From contig NZ_CAJGZN010000021.1 of NCBI RefSeq assembly GCF_904846235.1, forward strand, positions 1 to 33,625: 33,625 nt of DNA. The letters are read 5' to 3'. The notes under the pieces are model-generated. The model saw nothing but the letters and a program-made list of their open reading frames with translations. It was not told the origin of the DNA and made no database searches. Shown here one piece after another: positions 16,252 through 25,502 of this stretch. Position numbers and translations under genes: made by a program. This DNA comes from Psychrobacter immobilis. Its GTDB lineage: Bacteria > Pseudomonadota > Gammaproteobacteria > Pseudomonadales > Moraxellaceae. Each line of letters opens with the position of its first letter. The stretch's first letter is position 1.

Positions 16252-17562
16252 ATGATTTCTCAAGACAACCAAAACGACATAACCACTACTGCTGGAGCCG
16301 GTTTAGATAGCCAAGCTGCTACTATTGATCCAACAGCTATTGATCAAAACGCTAATGAACGAACAGCCAGTGAGCAAATTGACCTAGCTCATATTGATAT
16401 TGCCACTATTACAGATACTGCAAATTTGCCACAGCCAAGTTTACAGCCAATACAGCAAGCGACTTATAAAGCCAATACGACTGACTTTATCGTTAATGAG
16501 CTATTGCCGTTAGACTTCACTGGTGAAGGTGAGCATTTATGGTTGCATATCGAAAAATCAGGCATGAATACTGCTTATCTGGCGAAACTGCTGTCAGAGT
16601 GGGCAGACATTCCATTGCGTGATGTTGGCTACTCAGGCTTGAAAGACCGTCATGCGTTGACGACCCAATGGTTCAGTTTGCGTATACCAAAAAAACAATT
16701 ACCGCCTACTGAGTTTGCACCAGTAGATATCGGTGAAAATGAGACTGTCACTATACTTGCGCAGCACTGGCACAATAAAAAACTCAATCGCGGTACGCAC
16801 CGTGCCAATCAGTTTGTCATTACTTTACGCGATATTCAGTTTGCGAGCGCTAGTGACGAAAATGTTGATGACGGAAGTAACGCATCACCCGAGCAACTAC
16901 TATCTGCAAAAGAGGCCGTCGAGCAGCACCTAACGCGCATTGGTAGAAACGGCGTACCCAATTATTTTGGTCCACAGCGTTTTGGTCGTCAGGGTAATAA
17001 CGTTAGAGAGGCTTTATCACTGTTTGCTCGTCCACCGCGAGAGCCTCGCCTGCAACCAAAAAAGAGCAAACGTAAGCGTGCCCCGCGCGAGCAAAATACG
17101 ATGGAATTGTCTGCTGCACGTAGCTTGATATTTAATGAGATATTGGCAGCGCGAGTGCGTAATGGCAGCTGGAACACTGGCCTAGCAGGCGAGGTTTTTA
17201 ATTTAGATGGCTCAGGATCGATATTTACTAGTGAAACACTAGATGATACGTTGCATGCTCGTATTGACAGTGGCGATATTCATCCAACTGCTGTGCTATG
17301 GGGCACGGGTAACGATAAAGTCACTGGTAGCGCTGCAGATTTAGAGTCCGAGGTAGTACAACACAGCCCCCTACTTATGCAACTAGCAACTGGATTAGAG
17401 CAGCGTGACATTAAGGCGCAAAGACGAGCGCTACGCCTACCGATTGAGGCGTTAAGCTGGGAATGGTCGGACGATCAGACGCTGGTATTAAACTTTACTT
17501 TGACTACGGGTAGCTTTGCCACAAGTGTGCTCGCAAGCTTAGTGCAGGAATTAGCGTCTTGA
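16252..17562 (+). CDS. truD: tRNA pseudouridine(13) synthase TruD
   Basis: Converts U13 of tRNA-Glu to pseudouridine. The 436-residue protein is longer than E. coli TruD (349). The catalytic loop GYSGLKDRHALTTQWF (about residues 126-141) contains the nucleophilic aspartate of the GxKDxxA motif; VPNYFGPQRFGRQGNNV and SAARSLIFNEI are TruD signatures, and the C-terminal TTGSFATSVL is the usual end. The extra length lies in an N-terminal tail of about 70 residues rich in Gln, Ala, Thr and Asp, before TYKANTTDFIVNELLPLDF where homologues begin. There are also a polar insert near 205-220 and a basic insert (KKSKRKRAPREQ) near 270. No internal ATG sits at the homologous start, so the tail is probably translated. 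Convergent with the GGDEF gene. Confidence 0.93.
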   Translation: MISQDNQNDITTTAGAGLDSQAATIDPTAIDQNANERTASEQIDLAHIDIATITDTANLPQPSLQPIQQATYKANTTDFIVNELLPLDFTGEGEHLWLHIEKSGMNTAYLAKLLSEWADIPLRDVGYSGLKDRHALTTQWFSLRIPKKQLPPTEFAPVDIGENETVTILAQHWHNKKLNRGTHRANQFVITLRDIQFASASDENVDDGSNASPEQLLSAKEAVEQHLTRIGRNGVPNYFGPQRFGRQGNNVREALSLFARPPREPRLQPKKSKRKRAPREQNTMELSAARSLIFNEILAARVRNGSWNTGLAGEVFNLDGSGSIFTSETLDDTLHARIDSGDIHPTAVLWGTGNDKVTGSAADLESEVVQHSPLLMQLATGLEQRDIKAQRRALRLPIEALSWEWSDDQTLVLNFTLTTGSFATSVLASLVQELAS

Positions 17563-17611
17563 TTGGATGGATTAATGAAACTGGCATCTAAATTGGACTA
17601 AGCAATAGAAT

Positions 17612-17658
17612 ATCAGCCATGCCGATAATACTTATACAGTGTTAGCGGCATGGCTGAT
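17612..17658. terminator. Strong convergent hairpin between truD and the GGDEF gene
   Basis: ATCAGCCATGCCG (17612-17624) is perfectly complementary to CGGCATGGCTGAT (17646-17658). The loop also pairs further (AATACT with AGTGTT). It lies between two converging genes. There is no strong T run on either side, so the terminator role is inferred from position; it could instead be a 3'-end RNA-stabilising hairpin. Confidence 0.5.
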
Positions 17659-17675
17659 CGTTAATAAATTAATGG

Positions 17676-19133
17676 CTAACGGCTTTTGTAAAGCGATTGC
17701 TTACCGCCTTCTTTTTCGGCCCACATCTCATTTGCACTGACAACTTGATTGCGACCACGGTGCTTGGCTTCATATAAGGCTTTATCCGCTATGCTAATAA
17801 GTCGTTGGCAGATATCACTAGGCAGCTTTTGCATTGAGGCGATTTTGCTTTCCGCGCGCTGAGTAGCAATTGGCTTGATAAGAGGTGACGTTCGAGCGAC
17901 AGTCTTTTGCTGTGTGATCGTTTTGTAGCCTTGCGCAATACAATCTCGCTCTTCATGAGTTAAGGTATACAATCCAAAACTTGCTGTCACATTAAAATCA
18001 GCCAGACCTTCAATCTTCATGACATGCTCAGCAATATTGAGGCGTAATTGCTCGGCAATCATCATAGCACTATCATGCTTCGTATCTGGCATTACAACCA
18101 AAAACTCTTCGCCGCCGTAGCGACTAACGATCGACTCATCTGTTAATGACTGCGATAGCGTCTGTGAGATTTCAATTAGAACCTGATCACCTACATCGTG
18201 ACCATAGTTATCGTTAATCTGTTTGAACCAATCCAAATCTAACAGCATGACGCTTAAGTCTTGATATTCTCGCACAGTAGCCAAGGCATACTTCATCTTT
18301 TTCAGACCGTAGCGACGATTTTTAAGCTGGGTAAGCTCGTCCTGATTGGCATGTCGTAAGGTCTCAAACCGACTATCATCTAATACCAATAGCAAAGCAC
18401 GGAACATATAAACGATAAAAATCGCTTTTGGCAGCGCTAAATATAAATGCGTCGACCGCCAAAAAAATGCGGATGAGCGCTGTAGCTCGTTGATACTATC
18501 CCAATTTAAGACGTTGTTCTCAAAAGCCAACGCAGCAACCGCATTTTCAGCGGCCATAATCTCGTTATAAGTTAGATAGTTATGACTCTCAAGCATGGGA
18601 TGAATAACGGTAAACTGGCGTAAATTGGGCAAACTGATACCAAAGTAAGGTGACATGATCGCTAATAGCATCAAGATAATATGCAGCCAAAACATACGCC
18701 AAGCATAGCGGCGCCTGATCAACATCATACCTAGCATAGCAGCGCCGACGAGCGACACGCCTGCAAACAGACTGCTGTACCCTATCATCACAATAACAGT
18801 AGAAATGTAGGCGGTGTAAACCAAAACCAAAGCTATCTGCCATCGACTTAAAACAATTTCATTGTCATTGCTCGAATGAAATAAGCCTTTGACCATGCAT
18901 AAAAAGAACAGTCCAACAAAGCTAATCCCAAGCCATAATGGATATAAATAATGTATGTTCACATAGGTGTTTAACGCATCTTGCTGCCACCAGACATACA
19001 AGCACCAGAACCAATGCAATGACACTTCTAACACGATAAATAAGGCCATCAGCGATGTTCGGTCAGCAGCCTGCCACTCAAAAATCATTTGAGAGATTTT
19101 GTTGTAACCTAGATGGGATATCGATACAGCCAT
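17676..19133 (-). CDS. Membrane-anchored GGDEF diguanylate cyclase
   Basis: Predicted inner-membrane diguanylate cyclase making c-di-GMP from two GTP, 485 residues. About six hydrophobic segments occupy residues 27-160 and a further one 230-250, with an extracytoplasmic-looking loop (about 165-228) between. I could not name this sensor region; it resembles MASE-type domains only in layout. The GGDEF domain starts at DELTQLKNRR (265) and has the active-site GGEEF (340-344), SVMLLDLDWFKQIND and the ending ADKALYEAKHRGRNQV. The inhibitory RxxD site is absent; TDES occupies its place. An extra segment of about 40 residues lies between ASFGLYTL and the last helix. The Met1 start has a weak ribosome site; Met16 is an alternative. 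Confidence 0.9.
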   Translation of the reverse strand: MAVSISHLGYNKISQMIFEWQAADRTSLMALFIVLEVSLHWFWCLYVWWQQDALNTYVNIHYLYPLWLGISFVGLFFLCMVKGLFHSSNDNEIVLSRWQIALVLVYTAYISTVIVMIGYSSLFAGVSLVGAAMLGMMLIRRRYAWRMFWLHIILMLLAIMSPYFGISLPNLRQFTVIHPMLESHNYLTYNEIMAAENAVAALAFENNVLNWDSINELQRSSAFFWRSTHLYLALPKAIFIVYMFRALLLVLDDSRFETLRHANQDELTQLKNRRYGLKKMKYALATVREYQDLSVMLLDLDWFKQINDNYGHDVGDQVLIEISQTLSQSLTDESIVSRYGGEEFLVVMPDTKHDSAMMIAEQLRLNIAEHVMKIEGLADFNVTASFGLYTLTHEERDCIAQGYKTITQQKTVARTSPLIKPIATQRAESKIASMQKLPSDICQRLISIADKALYEAKHRGRNQVVSANEMWAEKEGGKQSLYKSR

Positions 19134-19339
19134 AGAAGGGCTACCGCAGAGAGTATAAATGCATTAAAGGTGTAAATGCGTTGAATATATAAGCGCTAAA
19201 ATCAGAGTGAAAGCATATTATCCGCTCTGAAATTTTCATATCAAGTGTTACAAGTTCTAGCCTTATTATCAATCTATTTTACGCATTTATTTCCCAATAA
19301 TTTCTCTATGAATGTAATTATGTTTATGTAGCTATTTTT

Positions 19340-19367
19340 GGCCTTATTCATCATGATAAATAAGGCC
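19340..19367. repeat. Inverted repeat (9-base arms)
   Basis: GGCCTTATT (19340-19348) and AATAAGGCC (19359-19367) form a perfect 9-base inverted repeat between the GGDEF and rnm genes. T residues precede it on the plus strand, which is the wrong side for terminating rnm, so its role is unclear. Confidence 0.4.
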
Positions 19368-19425
19368 CTATCGCTACTGAAAATAACCTTATTAGAAGCA
19401 ACTGTAACAAGGCAAATCCTACTCA

Positions 19426-20307
19426 CTAAGCAAGCGTTGTAAAAGACTCCCAAACCCCTTGCTGATCATCATTTAAAGTAGGAACATCGCCCAAACGTCG
19501 CCAAGGCATGTTACTACCATGAAAGTCACTACCAATAGATGCCGCAAGACCATGCTCAGCAATGCTACGGTCGACCATTCTGCGGGTACTAATTGGCTCA
19601 CTAGTGGCTGGTAGTTCACAAGCATCGCCGCCAAGCTGCGCAAACTCTTCAATCAGTTTACGCACGCGTGTCGCTGATAGTTGATATCGCGTGGGATGTG
19701 CGAGCACCGCTTTGCCGCCGCAAGCGTGAATCAGCGCGATACCATGCTGCATCGTCAATGCCTCGATTGCTACATAAGCAGGTTTGTTATCTGCTAGGTA
19801 CTTATCAAAGGCTTTTTGAACGGTTTTGACTTCACCGCGCTCAAACAATACCTGTCCAATATGGGCGCGCCCGACTGCTTGAGGGTTACCGCCTGCTTTA
19901 TCGAGCACTGCTTGCCATAGCTCATCATAATTAATATCTAATAATTCACTCAATTTTTCAGCGATACGCTGACCACGAGTGGCTCGACTGTCTTGCAGTT
20001 GCTGCAGCGTTGCGTGCATTTTTTCGCGATCAGTAAAGTCCAGTCCAAGTACGTGAATAATTTTATTGGTAGACTTATTCTTTCCGTAACCACCGCTTAA
20101 CGTATGCTCACAGCTGATTTCAACGCCATTAATAATCTGCATATCACAAGCACTGGCAGCGTCTCTCGCCTCGTCAATCCCCGCCAGCGTGTCATGGTCA
20201 GTCAATGCCAACACATTAATGCCCGCTGCATGGGCACGTTGTATGACCTCGGTCGGTGCATAGGTACCATCTGAACAAGTACTGTGGCAATGTAAGTCAA
20301 TTTTCAT
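19426..20307 (-). CDS. rnm: PHP-domain 5'-3' exoribonuclease RNase AM (YciV/TrpH)
   Basis: Metal-dependent PHP phosphoesterase; E. coli YciV (RNase AM) matures 5' ends of rRNAs and degrades 3',5'-bisphosphonucleotides. The length of 293 residues equals E. coli YciV as I recall it. Metal-binding motifs are present: DLHCHSTCSDG (4-14), ALTDHDTLAGI (about 35-45), NGVEISCEH (about 60-68), GKAVLAHPTRYQLSATRVRK, and GSDFHG near 260. The neighbours yciB and a yciI-like gene on the opposite strand match the yci cluster known in enterobacteria. The ATG directly precedes the KIDLHCHS motif, leaving no room for another start. Divergent from yciB across about 290 bases. Confidence 0.92.
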   Translation of the reverse strand: MKIDLHCHSTCSDGTYAPTEVIQRAHAAGINVLALTDHDTLAGIDEARDAASACDMQIINGVEISCEHTLSGGYGKNKSTNKIIHVLGLDFTDREKMHATLQQLQDSRATRGQRIAEKLSELLDINYDELWQAVLDKAGGNPQAVGRAHIGQVLFERGEVKTVQKAFDKYLADNKPAYVAIEALTMQHGIALIHACGGKAVLAHPTRYQLSATRVRKLIEEFAQLGGDACELPATSEPISTRRMVDRSIAEHGLAASIGSDFHGSNMPWRRLGDVPTLNDDQQGVWESFTTLA

Positions 20308-20597
20308 AAGCTGAGCCTTAATGTGTTAAATAAAATAAGAGTAGAATAAAAGCTAGTGAGCAGACAGTCATTGTTACGATTATGAGTATTGTGATTTGTC
20401 TTGCTCATTCTGTAGATTTAGCAGTTATCGTTACTGTATTTGTGTTTATATTTGGCCAGTGGCATGGTCATCAGTCGCAATAAAAAGTATTACTCTGTAG
20501 GTCGCGTATATCGCATGATTATCGTGTTGATTGCTTTTTTTTGGTGCGGTAGACGTGTAAACTACCCCATACGTTTTTGTTGGACATACCCTTTGCT

Positions 20598-21149
20598 ATG
20601 AAAGCATTATTAGACTTTATTCCCTTAATTGCCTTTTTTATCGCGGCGCGTTATAACGGTATTTTAGCAGCGGCAGGGGCTTTGCTCGTCGCCACTATTA
20701 TCGTTTACGCCATTCATTTTATTCGTCAAAAAGGTAAGTTTGATAAGCAGCAATGGGTTGTCTTATTATTAACGATTTTATTCTGCGGCGGCACATTACT
20801 ATTGCGTGATGATATCTATTTGCGCTGGAAGTCGCCCATTATCAATGGTATTTTTGCATTGACGCTATTCGTCAGTGCCGCTATTAATAAGCCATTGATG
20901 CAGCTTGCTATGAAAGAGGTATTTACCCTGACGCTTAGCGGCTGGAAAAAACTGACCGTTGCTTGGGCATTGTTTTTTGCCCTAATGGCTGTACTACATT
21001 ATATCACAGCGTTCACAATGTCAGATGAAGCATGGATCAACTTTAAGACCTATGGCTGGATTCCAATTATGCTGGTGTTTGTCGTGGCTCAATTTGCCGT
21101 GTTGAAAAAGCATCTTAACCCTGCCCTAACAGACAAAGCCACTAAATAG
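20598..21149 (+). CDS. yciB: YciB, inner-membrane septation/envelope protein
   Basis: Integral membrane protein of the YciB (formerly IspZ) family, 183 residues with about five hydrophobic segments. The N-terminus MKALLDFIPLIAFFIAARYNGI and the internal RWKSPIINGIFALTLFVS, KLTVAWALFFALMAVLHYI and WINFKTYG follow E. coli YciB closely. In E. coli it influences cell-envelope synthesis and interacts with elongation and division proteins; the mechanism is unclear. I chose ATG 20598 over an in-frame TTG at 20577 because homologues start at MK(A/Q)xLDFxP. No good ribosome site is visible for either start. Confidence 0.9.
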   Translation: MKALLDFIPLIAFFIAARYNGILAAAGALLVATIIVYAIHFIRQKGKFDKQQWVVLLLTILFCGGTLLLRDDIYLRWKSPIINGIFALTLFVSAAINKPLMQLAMKEVFTLTLSGWKKLTVAWALFFALMAVLHYITAFTMSDEAWINFKTYGWIPIMLVFVVAQFAVLKKHLNPALTDKATK

Positions 21150-21253
21150 TTTCTGTTGCCTTGTCATAGCAGCAATCACTTTGTCGCTATGACGTTTATA
21201 CTAAGCCCACATAAGCTCATCATTACTTTTTTATTATTCACTAAGGAAGTCTC

Positions 21254-21580
21254 ATGTCTTTATTTGCAATCATTGGTCATGACGTGGCTAATAGCAGTGC
21301 ACAACGTCTGATCACTCGTACTGAACATATTGAACGCTTAAAAGCACTGCATCAACAAGGCCGTCTTGTTATCGCAGGGCCAACGCCTATCGAGCATGGC
21401 AAGAGTGATATGTCAGGCAGCTTAATCATTGCAGACTTTGACTCTATCGAAGCGGCTCAAGCATGGGCAAACGATGAGCCTTACTTACGTGATGGTGTGT
21501 ATAGTCATGTCGATATCAAACCATTTGTTCAAGCATTGCCAGCACCAACTGATAGCAACAATCAAGTAGCTGCATCGTGA
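21254..21580 (+). CDS. YciI-family protein
   Basis: A small (108 residues) protein with the YCII fold, a dimeric ferredoxin-like alpha/beta barrel. Visible family features are LFAIIGHDVANS at the N-terminus, the conserved histidine in RTEHIERLKALHQQGRL, the AGPTPIEHG turn, and GSLIIADFDSIEAAQAWANDEPY. E. coli YciI is 98 residues; a tail of about 12 polar residues is extra here. The function is not established; a His/Asp pair is proposed as catalytic in the family. AAGGAAG precedes the ATG. It overlaps the next gene by four bases (GTGA), so the two are translationally coupled. Confidence 0.88.
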   Translation: MSLFAIIGHDVANSSAQRLITRTEHIERLKALHQQGRLVIAGPTPIEHGKSDMSGSLIIADFDSIEAAQAWANDEPYLRDGVYSHVDIKPFVQALPAPTDSNNQVAAS

Positions 21581-22026
21581 TCCAGAGAGTCTCTTTTTCA
21601 CCTACCTGCTTCTACAAAAGTGCCCTGATTGGCCTCATGTTAGTGACATCCGTTTCGGCGCAGGCTGCACCTACTGCGCTCGTAACACCTGCTGTCGAGG
21701 CAACCGATCCGACAGCAGTGCTGCCGCTGACTGGGCCAGTAGCGGCGCGCGCTTTGCCAACGAAAAACTCAGCTTTAGATATCAATGATACCTTGGCGGC
21801 ACAGTTGCAACCATCTACTAAAGCATTGTCAGCTGCCAATCAAGAGCTGCTCAGCCGTAATGCGCAACTGCAGCGCCAAGTGAACGATTTACAGACTCAA
21901 GTAAATGTCTTGGTTTACGAAAGTAAAGGACAGTTGTTTCTATACGGTGCGTTTACCGTTCTGATCAGTCTATTAGTCGGTATTTTTGTCTCGTGGTTAG
22001 TATTTGTCCGTCGTGAGCGCTGGTAG
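21577..22026 (+). CDS. Signal peptide, coiled coil and C-terminal membrane anchor protein (YgiM-like anchor without SH3)
   Basis: A 149-residue protein starting at GTG 21577, whose last bases overlap the TGA of the yciI-like gene. It has a signal peptide (about residues 1-30, cleavage expected after VSAQA), a low-complexity Ala/Pro/Thr region, a coiled coil (about 82-112: AANQELLSRNAQLQRQVNDL), a single C-terminal membrane helix (about 119-142) and a short RRERW tail. The coiled coil, helix and RRxxW end match the anchor part of YgiM-type 'SH3 and anchor' proteins (TIGR04211), but the N-terminal bacterial SH3 domain is absent. The function is unknown; by analogy it faces the periplasm. Confidence 0.72.
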   Translation: MIQRVSFSPTCFYKSALIGLMLVTSVSAQAAPTALVTPAVEATDPTAVLPLTGPVAARALPTKNSALDINDTLAAQLQPSTKALSAANQELLSRNAQLQRQVNDLQTQVNVLVYESKGQLFLYGAFTVLISLLVGIFVSWLVFVRRERW

Positions 22027-22150
22027 CATATACTGTGCTCGCACTGACTTGCATTACTCTACTTGGCTGCGTCTGACCAAATGTCGATATCATTGATCCG
22101 TCACAGCTGATCGTTTAGCTACTGTTACTGATATTTCTAAGAAGTGCCTC

Positions 22151-24202
22151 ATGTCTACCGCTAACCATCAAAACACTGAACACTTAAACGTTATCACACC
22201 TGCCAAGATTGACTGGCAAACGGATGATACTGGCAATATGGTGCCAGTATCAGGTGAGTTTGGGGATGTGTATTTTTCTCATGCGGATGGTTTGGCAGAG
22301 ACCCGTCACGTGTTTCTAGAGCACAATCAGTTACCAGAGCGTTTGGCACACCTTGCACCAAAGCAATGCTTTACGATTGCTGAGCTAGGCTTCGGAACTG
22401 GGCTTAATCTACTAGCGACGTGGCAATTGTGGCGACAATTACGTGAAACCAATCCGCAATTAGCAACGGCTCGCCTGCACTTTATTACTACTGAAAAGTT
22501 CCCTATACCGCTAGCGGATTTGACGCAGATACTTGCTTTATGGGGTGAGCGCGCGCCTGAGCTAATGGCATTTATTAAGCCACTTTTGGCTGAATATCCG
22601 CCCCTGATTGCAGGCTGTCATCGTTTGAGTTTTTCTTATGATAACTTAACCGTCGATATGTGGCTTGGTGATGCAGCAGAAAGTCTAAGCAAACTGGTAT
22701 TAGACCATTCTAACCAGCATACGCCTTGTATTGATGCTTGGTTTTTAGATGGTTTTGCGCCTTCTTGCAACAGTACGTTGTGGGCTGACAGTATCTTTGG
22801 ACAAATGCAGCGTCTATCACGCCCTCATACGACTGCCGCTACTTATAGCTGTGCAGGTATCGTCAAGCGCGGACTAAGAGAGCATGGCTTTCAAATTAAA
22901 AAAGTCAGAGGTTTTGGTCGAAAGCGAGAAATGCTAACGGCCATCATGACCAATGTAGAAAATGGTGATACTGATAGTGTTAATGAAGGTCGCGATGCAA
23001 AGCAAGAAACGACTTATAGCACATTTGATCACACTGTCGTCGTTGGTGCAGGTGTCTCGGGTTTACTGACAGCTTGGTCGCTTGCCAATCGTGGCATTAC
23101 CGTCACCTTATTAGATAAATCAGCGCCCTTGGCAGGTGCATCGGGCAATCCTAGAGCATTACTTGCGCCCAAAATGACGCCGATTCACCATGTTGACGAG
23201 CATCTGCATACCATAGGCTATCTCCATAGCAGCAGGCTATATCGAGACCTTAATCAAATAGCCGTGCAGCTTAATACAGCACCTGTACTTGAACTGACTG
23301 GCGCCCTTGATTTACTCATAAAAGCCAATATCGGTACGGAACAAATTGCCGACTATCCTGACGAGATGGCGACCACCATATCGCATGAGCAAGCACAAAT
23401 TACTAGTGGCTTAAAAGAGCAGAACTTATCAGAGAACTTGTACTTACCTCAGTCTGGTCTGGTCAACCCGCAAGCATTAAAAGACATCATACTGACTCAT
23501 CCGCTCATTCACTTCCAGCAGTTAGAAGTGACTAAAATCAACGAGACTGATCAGCAGGTTCGTATCGAAGGTATTGATGAAAACCTTAACACTGTCACTA
23601 TGACTGCTGATAATATCGTCATTTGCGCGGCTTTTGAAAGTCATCAATTGGATCAGCGTATTTTTGATTGCCGTAAAATTCGTGGGCAGCTGTCTTGGTT
23701 TACGCCTACGGTTGAGCAACTTGCAAAACTGCCTAAAATACCACTTAAATATAGTGGTTACTGTGCGCGGTTCAACGCACAGACTGGAGATGATAAGTTA
23801 AATCCTGTAGTCGTTGACGAGCCATATTTATTGCTTGGCGCGAGTTTTATCCGCAATGACACAAGTACTGACATACGTGATGAGGAGCATCAAATTAGCC
23901 GAGACAAGCTCATCAATGCTATTCCTGAAATGGCATCTGTCATTCCGGCAGATACGAGTCTATGGCAGGGCCGAGCTGGCATTCGCACCCAAACACCTGA
24001 TTACCACCCTATCGTTGGACAATTGGCAAACAGTCAGCGGATATGGACAATGAGTGCGATGGGCGCAAAAGGTTATGCATTGGCACCTATTTGTGCTGAA
24101 GCATTAGCAGATATGATGCTAGGGTCATTCGCACCACTGTCAGAGACGATGCTCGCACGCTTATCACCCAATCGTACACGTTTACAGACGCCGCTTGTTT
24201 AA
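22151..24202 (+). CDS. mnmC: Bifunctional tRNA wobble-uridine modification enzyme MnmC
   Basis: Final steps of mnm5s2U34 synthesis in tRNA. The C-terminal FAD domain removes the carboxymethyl group from cmnm5U, and the N-terminal domain methylates the resulting nm5U with S-adenosylmethionine. The 683-residue product has the methyltransferase half (residues 1 to about 250) with [19 protein letters not shown], the SAM motif [11 protein letters not shown], and the acidic [11 protein letters not shown] active-site region. The oxidoreductase half starts with the FAD motif [17 protein letters not shown] (about 297-313), followed by [14 protein letters not shown], and ends with [16 protein letters not shown] and the [11 protein letters not shown] motif. 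Both halves look intact and length matches E. coli (668). Confidence 0.96.
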   Translation: MSTANHQNTEHLNVITPAKIDWQTDDTGNMVPVSGEFGDVYFSHADGLAETRHVFLEHNQLPERLAHLAPKQCFTIAELGFGTGLNLLATWQLWRQLRETNPQLATARLHFITTEKFPIPLADLTQILALWGERAPELMAFIKPLLAEYPPLIAGCHRLSFSYDNLTVDMWLGDAAESLSKLVLDHSNQHTPCIDAWFLDGFAPSCNSTLWADSIFGQMQRLSRPHTTAATYSCAGIVKRGLREHGFQIKKVRGFGRKREMLTAIMTNVENGDTDSVNEGRDAKQETTYSTFDHTVVVGAGVSGLLTAWSLANRGITVTLLDKSAPLAGASGNPRALLAPKMTPIHHVDEHLHTIGYLHSSRLYRDLNQIAVQLNTAPVLELTGALDLLIKANIGTEQIADYPDEMATTISHEQAQITSGLKEQNLSENLYLPQSGLVNPQALKDIILTHPLIHFQQLEVTKINETDQQVRIEGIDENLNTVTMTADNIVICAAFESHQLDQRIFDCRKIRGQLSWFTPTVEQLAKLPKIPLKYSGYCARFNAQTGDDKLNPVVVDEPYLLLGASFIRNDTSTDIRDEEHQISRDKLINAIPEMASVIPADTSLWQGRAGIRTQTPDYHPIVGQLANSQRIWTMSAMGAKGYALAPICAEALADMMLGSFAPLSETMLARLSPNRTRLQTPLV

Positions 24203-24303
24203 GAATAAATGGCTCTTGTGTAAATAACAGCAACGATTTCCATAGTTCATACTGTCTTATGATATCTTAATTTGATGTCGACTCTAATAATGAGATATAC
24301 CCC

Positions 24304-24738
24304 ATGAGCTATTATCAAACCACCCTTACTCTACCCGCCTATGCGCGTGGCATTCATATCATTACTCCGAAGGTTGAAGAAGCTATTTCTCAGCTGCTAC
24401 CTCACTCTGCCAAGGTAGGGTTGGTTCATCTGTTTTTGCTGCATACGTCAGCCAGTCTTGCAATCAATGAAAATGCTGATCCAGATGTCAGACTAGATAC
24501 AGAAGATTGGCTCAATAAAATCGCACCAGAAGACCAGCCAGAGTATCGCCATACCTTAGAAGGCTCAGACGACCTGCCAGCGCATCTCAAAAGCATGATG
24601 CTTGGGGTAAGCTTGACTATACCGCTTGTCGATGGTGAGTTAGGACTGGGTATGTGGCAAGGGGTTTATTTATGTGAGCATAGAAACCTGCCAGAATATG
24701 GCGGACAGCGTAAGCTGGTGATTACGGTAAATACGTAA
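24304..24738 (+). CDS. yjbQ: YjbQ family protein (UPF0047)
   Basis: A 144-residue protein of the YjbQ/UPF0047 family, annotated in some databases as a secondary thiamine-phosphate synthase. The family pattern is clear: LPAYARGIHIITPKVEE, LVHLFLLHTSASLAINENADPDV, the core HTLEGSDDLPAHLKSMMLG, and GELGLGMWQGVYLCEHRN. The conserved His/Asp/Glu set around HTSASL and EGSDDLPAHLKS is intact. The length is typical (about 138-145). The physiological role remains uncertain. It follows mnmC by about 100 bases on the same strand. Confidence 0.92.
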   Translation: MSYYQTTLTLPAYARGIHIITPKVEEAISQLLPHSAKVGLVHLFLLHTSASLAINENADPDVRLDTEDWLNKIAPEDQPEYRHTLEGSDDLPAHLKSMMLGVSLTIPLVDGELGLGMWQGVYLCEHRNLPEYGGQRKLVITVNT

Positions 24739-24820
24739 TAATATACTGTCAATAAATAGCAGGTTGACCCTTGCAAATTACCATATATACGTAGAGCACC
24801 ATTAACGGATAAAGCTGATT

Positions 24821-25459
24821 ATGAATACTTCTCTCTCAAAAACACTAAACTTACGAAAATCTAAACTGCTTTATCGTACCGCTCCTGCTATTTTCTTCAG
24901 TCTGTTGCTACTGACTGCTTGTCAAAAAGATCCAGAACCTGAAGCAACTGATACAACTACAGCTGAAACCTCAACGCAAACCACGCCCGTAACGACCAAT
25001 ATCAACGTTGATGAAGCTAAAGACAGCAACGTTGATGATGCTCAAAATGTAGCGCAGACTGATTCAGAACGTGATATGAGCTTAACAGAGTTAAATAAAG
25101 ATCTTACTGATACTACGTCTACGGCAAATGATAGCGCTGAAAAACCTAACCCAGAGCAAGCTATTAAAGGCGCACAAATCACTGATGTCCGTTATAAAAG
25201 TGAAGCAGGTGAGAGTTTGTCCGTAGTCTTTGAGACGTCGGCAGCTGGTATGCTTAACGCTATCATTACTCGTCCCAACCAGCCAAAAATGACATTGAGC
25301 GCACCCGAAGGCCAAGGCAATAATCCTACCTATCAATCAGCTGACGGCAGTATCCAACTCGTCAGTCATGCTGGTGGCGGTACTATCGACCTTATCCGAA
25401 ACAATAAAGTGACTAGCTTTGATGCCGTCAGTGCTGAAGCAGAAGTCATCACTGAATAA
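24821..25459 (+). CDS. Lipoprotein with MliC-like C-terminal domain lacking cysteines
   Basis: Predicted lipoprotein, 212 residues. The hydrophobic leader ends in the lipobox LLTAC with Cys34. A Thr/Glu/Asp-rich linker follows (about 37-115), suited to holding the domain away from the membrane. The final ~95 residues (from about 118) have the rhythm of MliC/PliC c-type lysozyme inhibitors: ITDVRYKSEAGESLSVVFE, NPTYQSADGSIQLVSHAGG, TIDLIRNN. The paired cysteines usual in MliC are absent, so a lysozyme-inhibitor role is only a possibility. It follows yjbQ by about 80 bases and ends at a strong terminator. Confidence 0.72.
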   Translation: MNTSLSKTLNLRKSKLLYRTAPAIFFSLLLLTACQKDPEPEATDTTTAETSTQTTPVTTNINVDEAKDSNVDDAQNVAQTDSERDMSLTELNKDLTDTTSTANDSAEKPNPEQAIKGAQITDVRYKSEAGESLSVVFETSAAGMLNAIITRPNQPKMTLSAPEGQGNNPTYQSADGSIQLVSHAGGGTIDLIRNNKVTSFDAVSAEAEVITE

Positions 25460-25502
25460 AGTCTGAGGTCGCCTTTGTTTCAATACGCGATTTAAAACCA
25501 TA

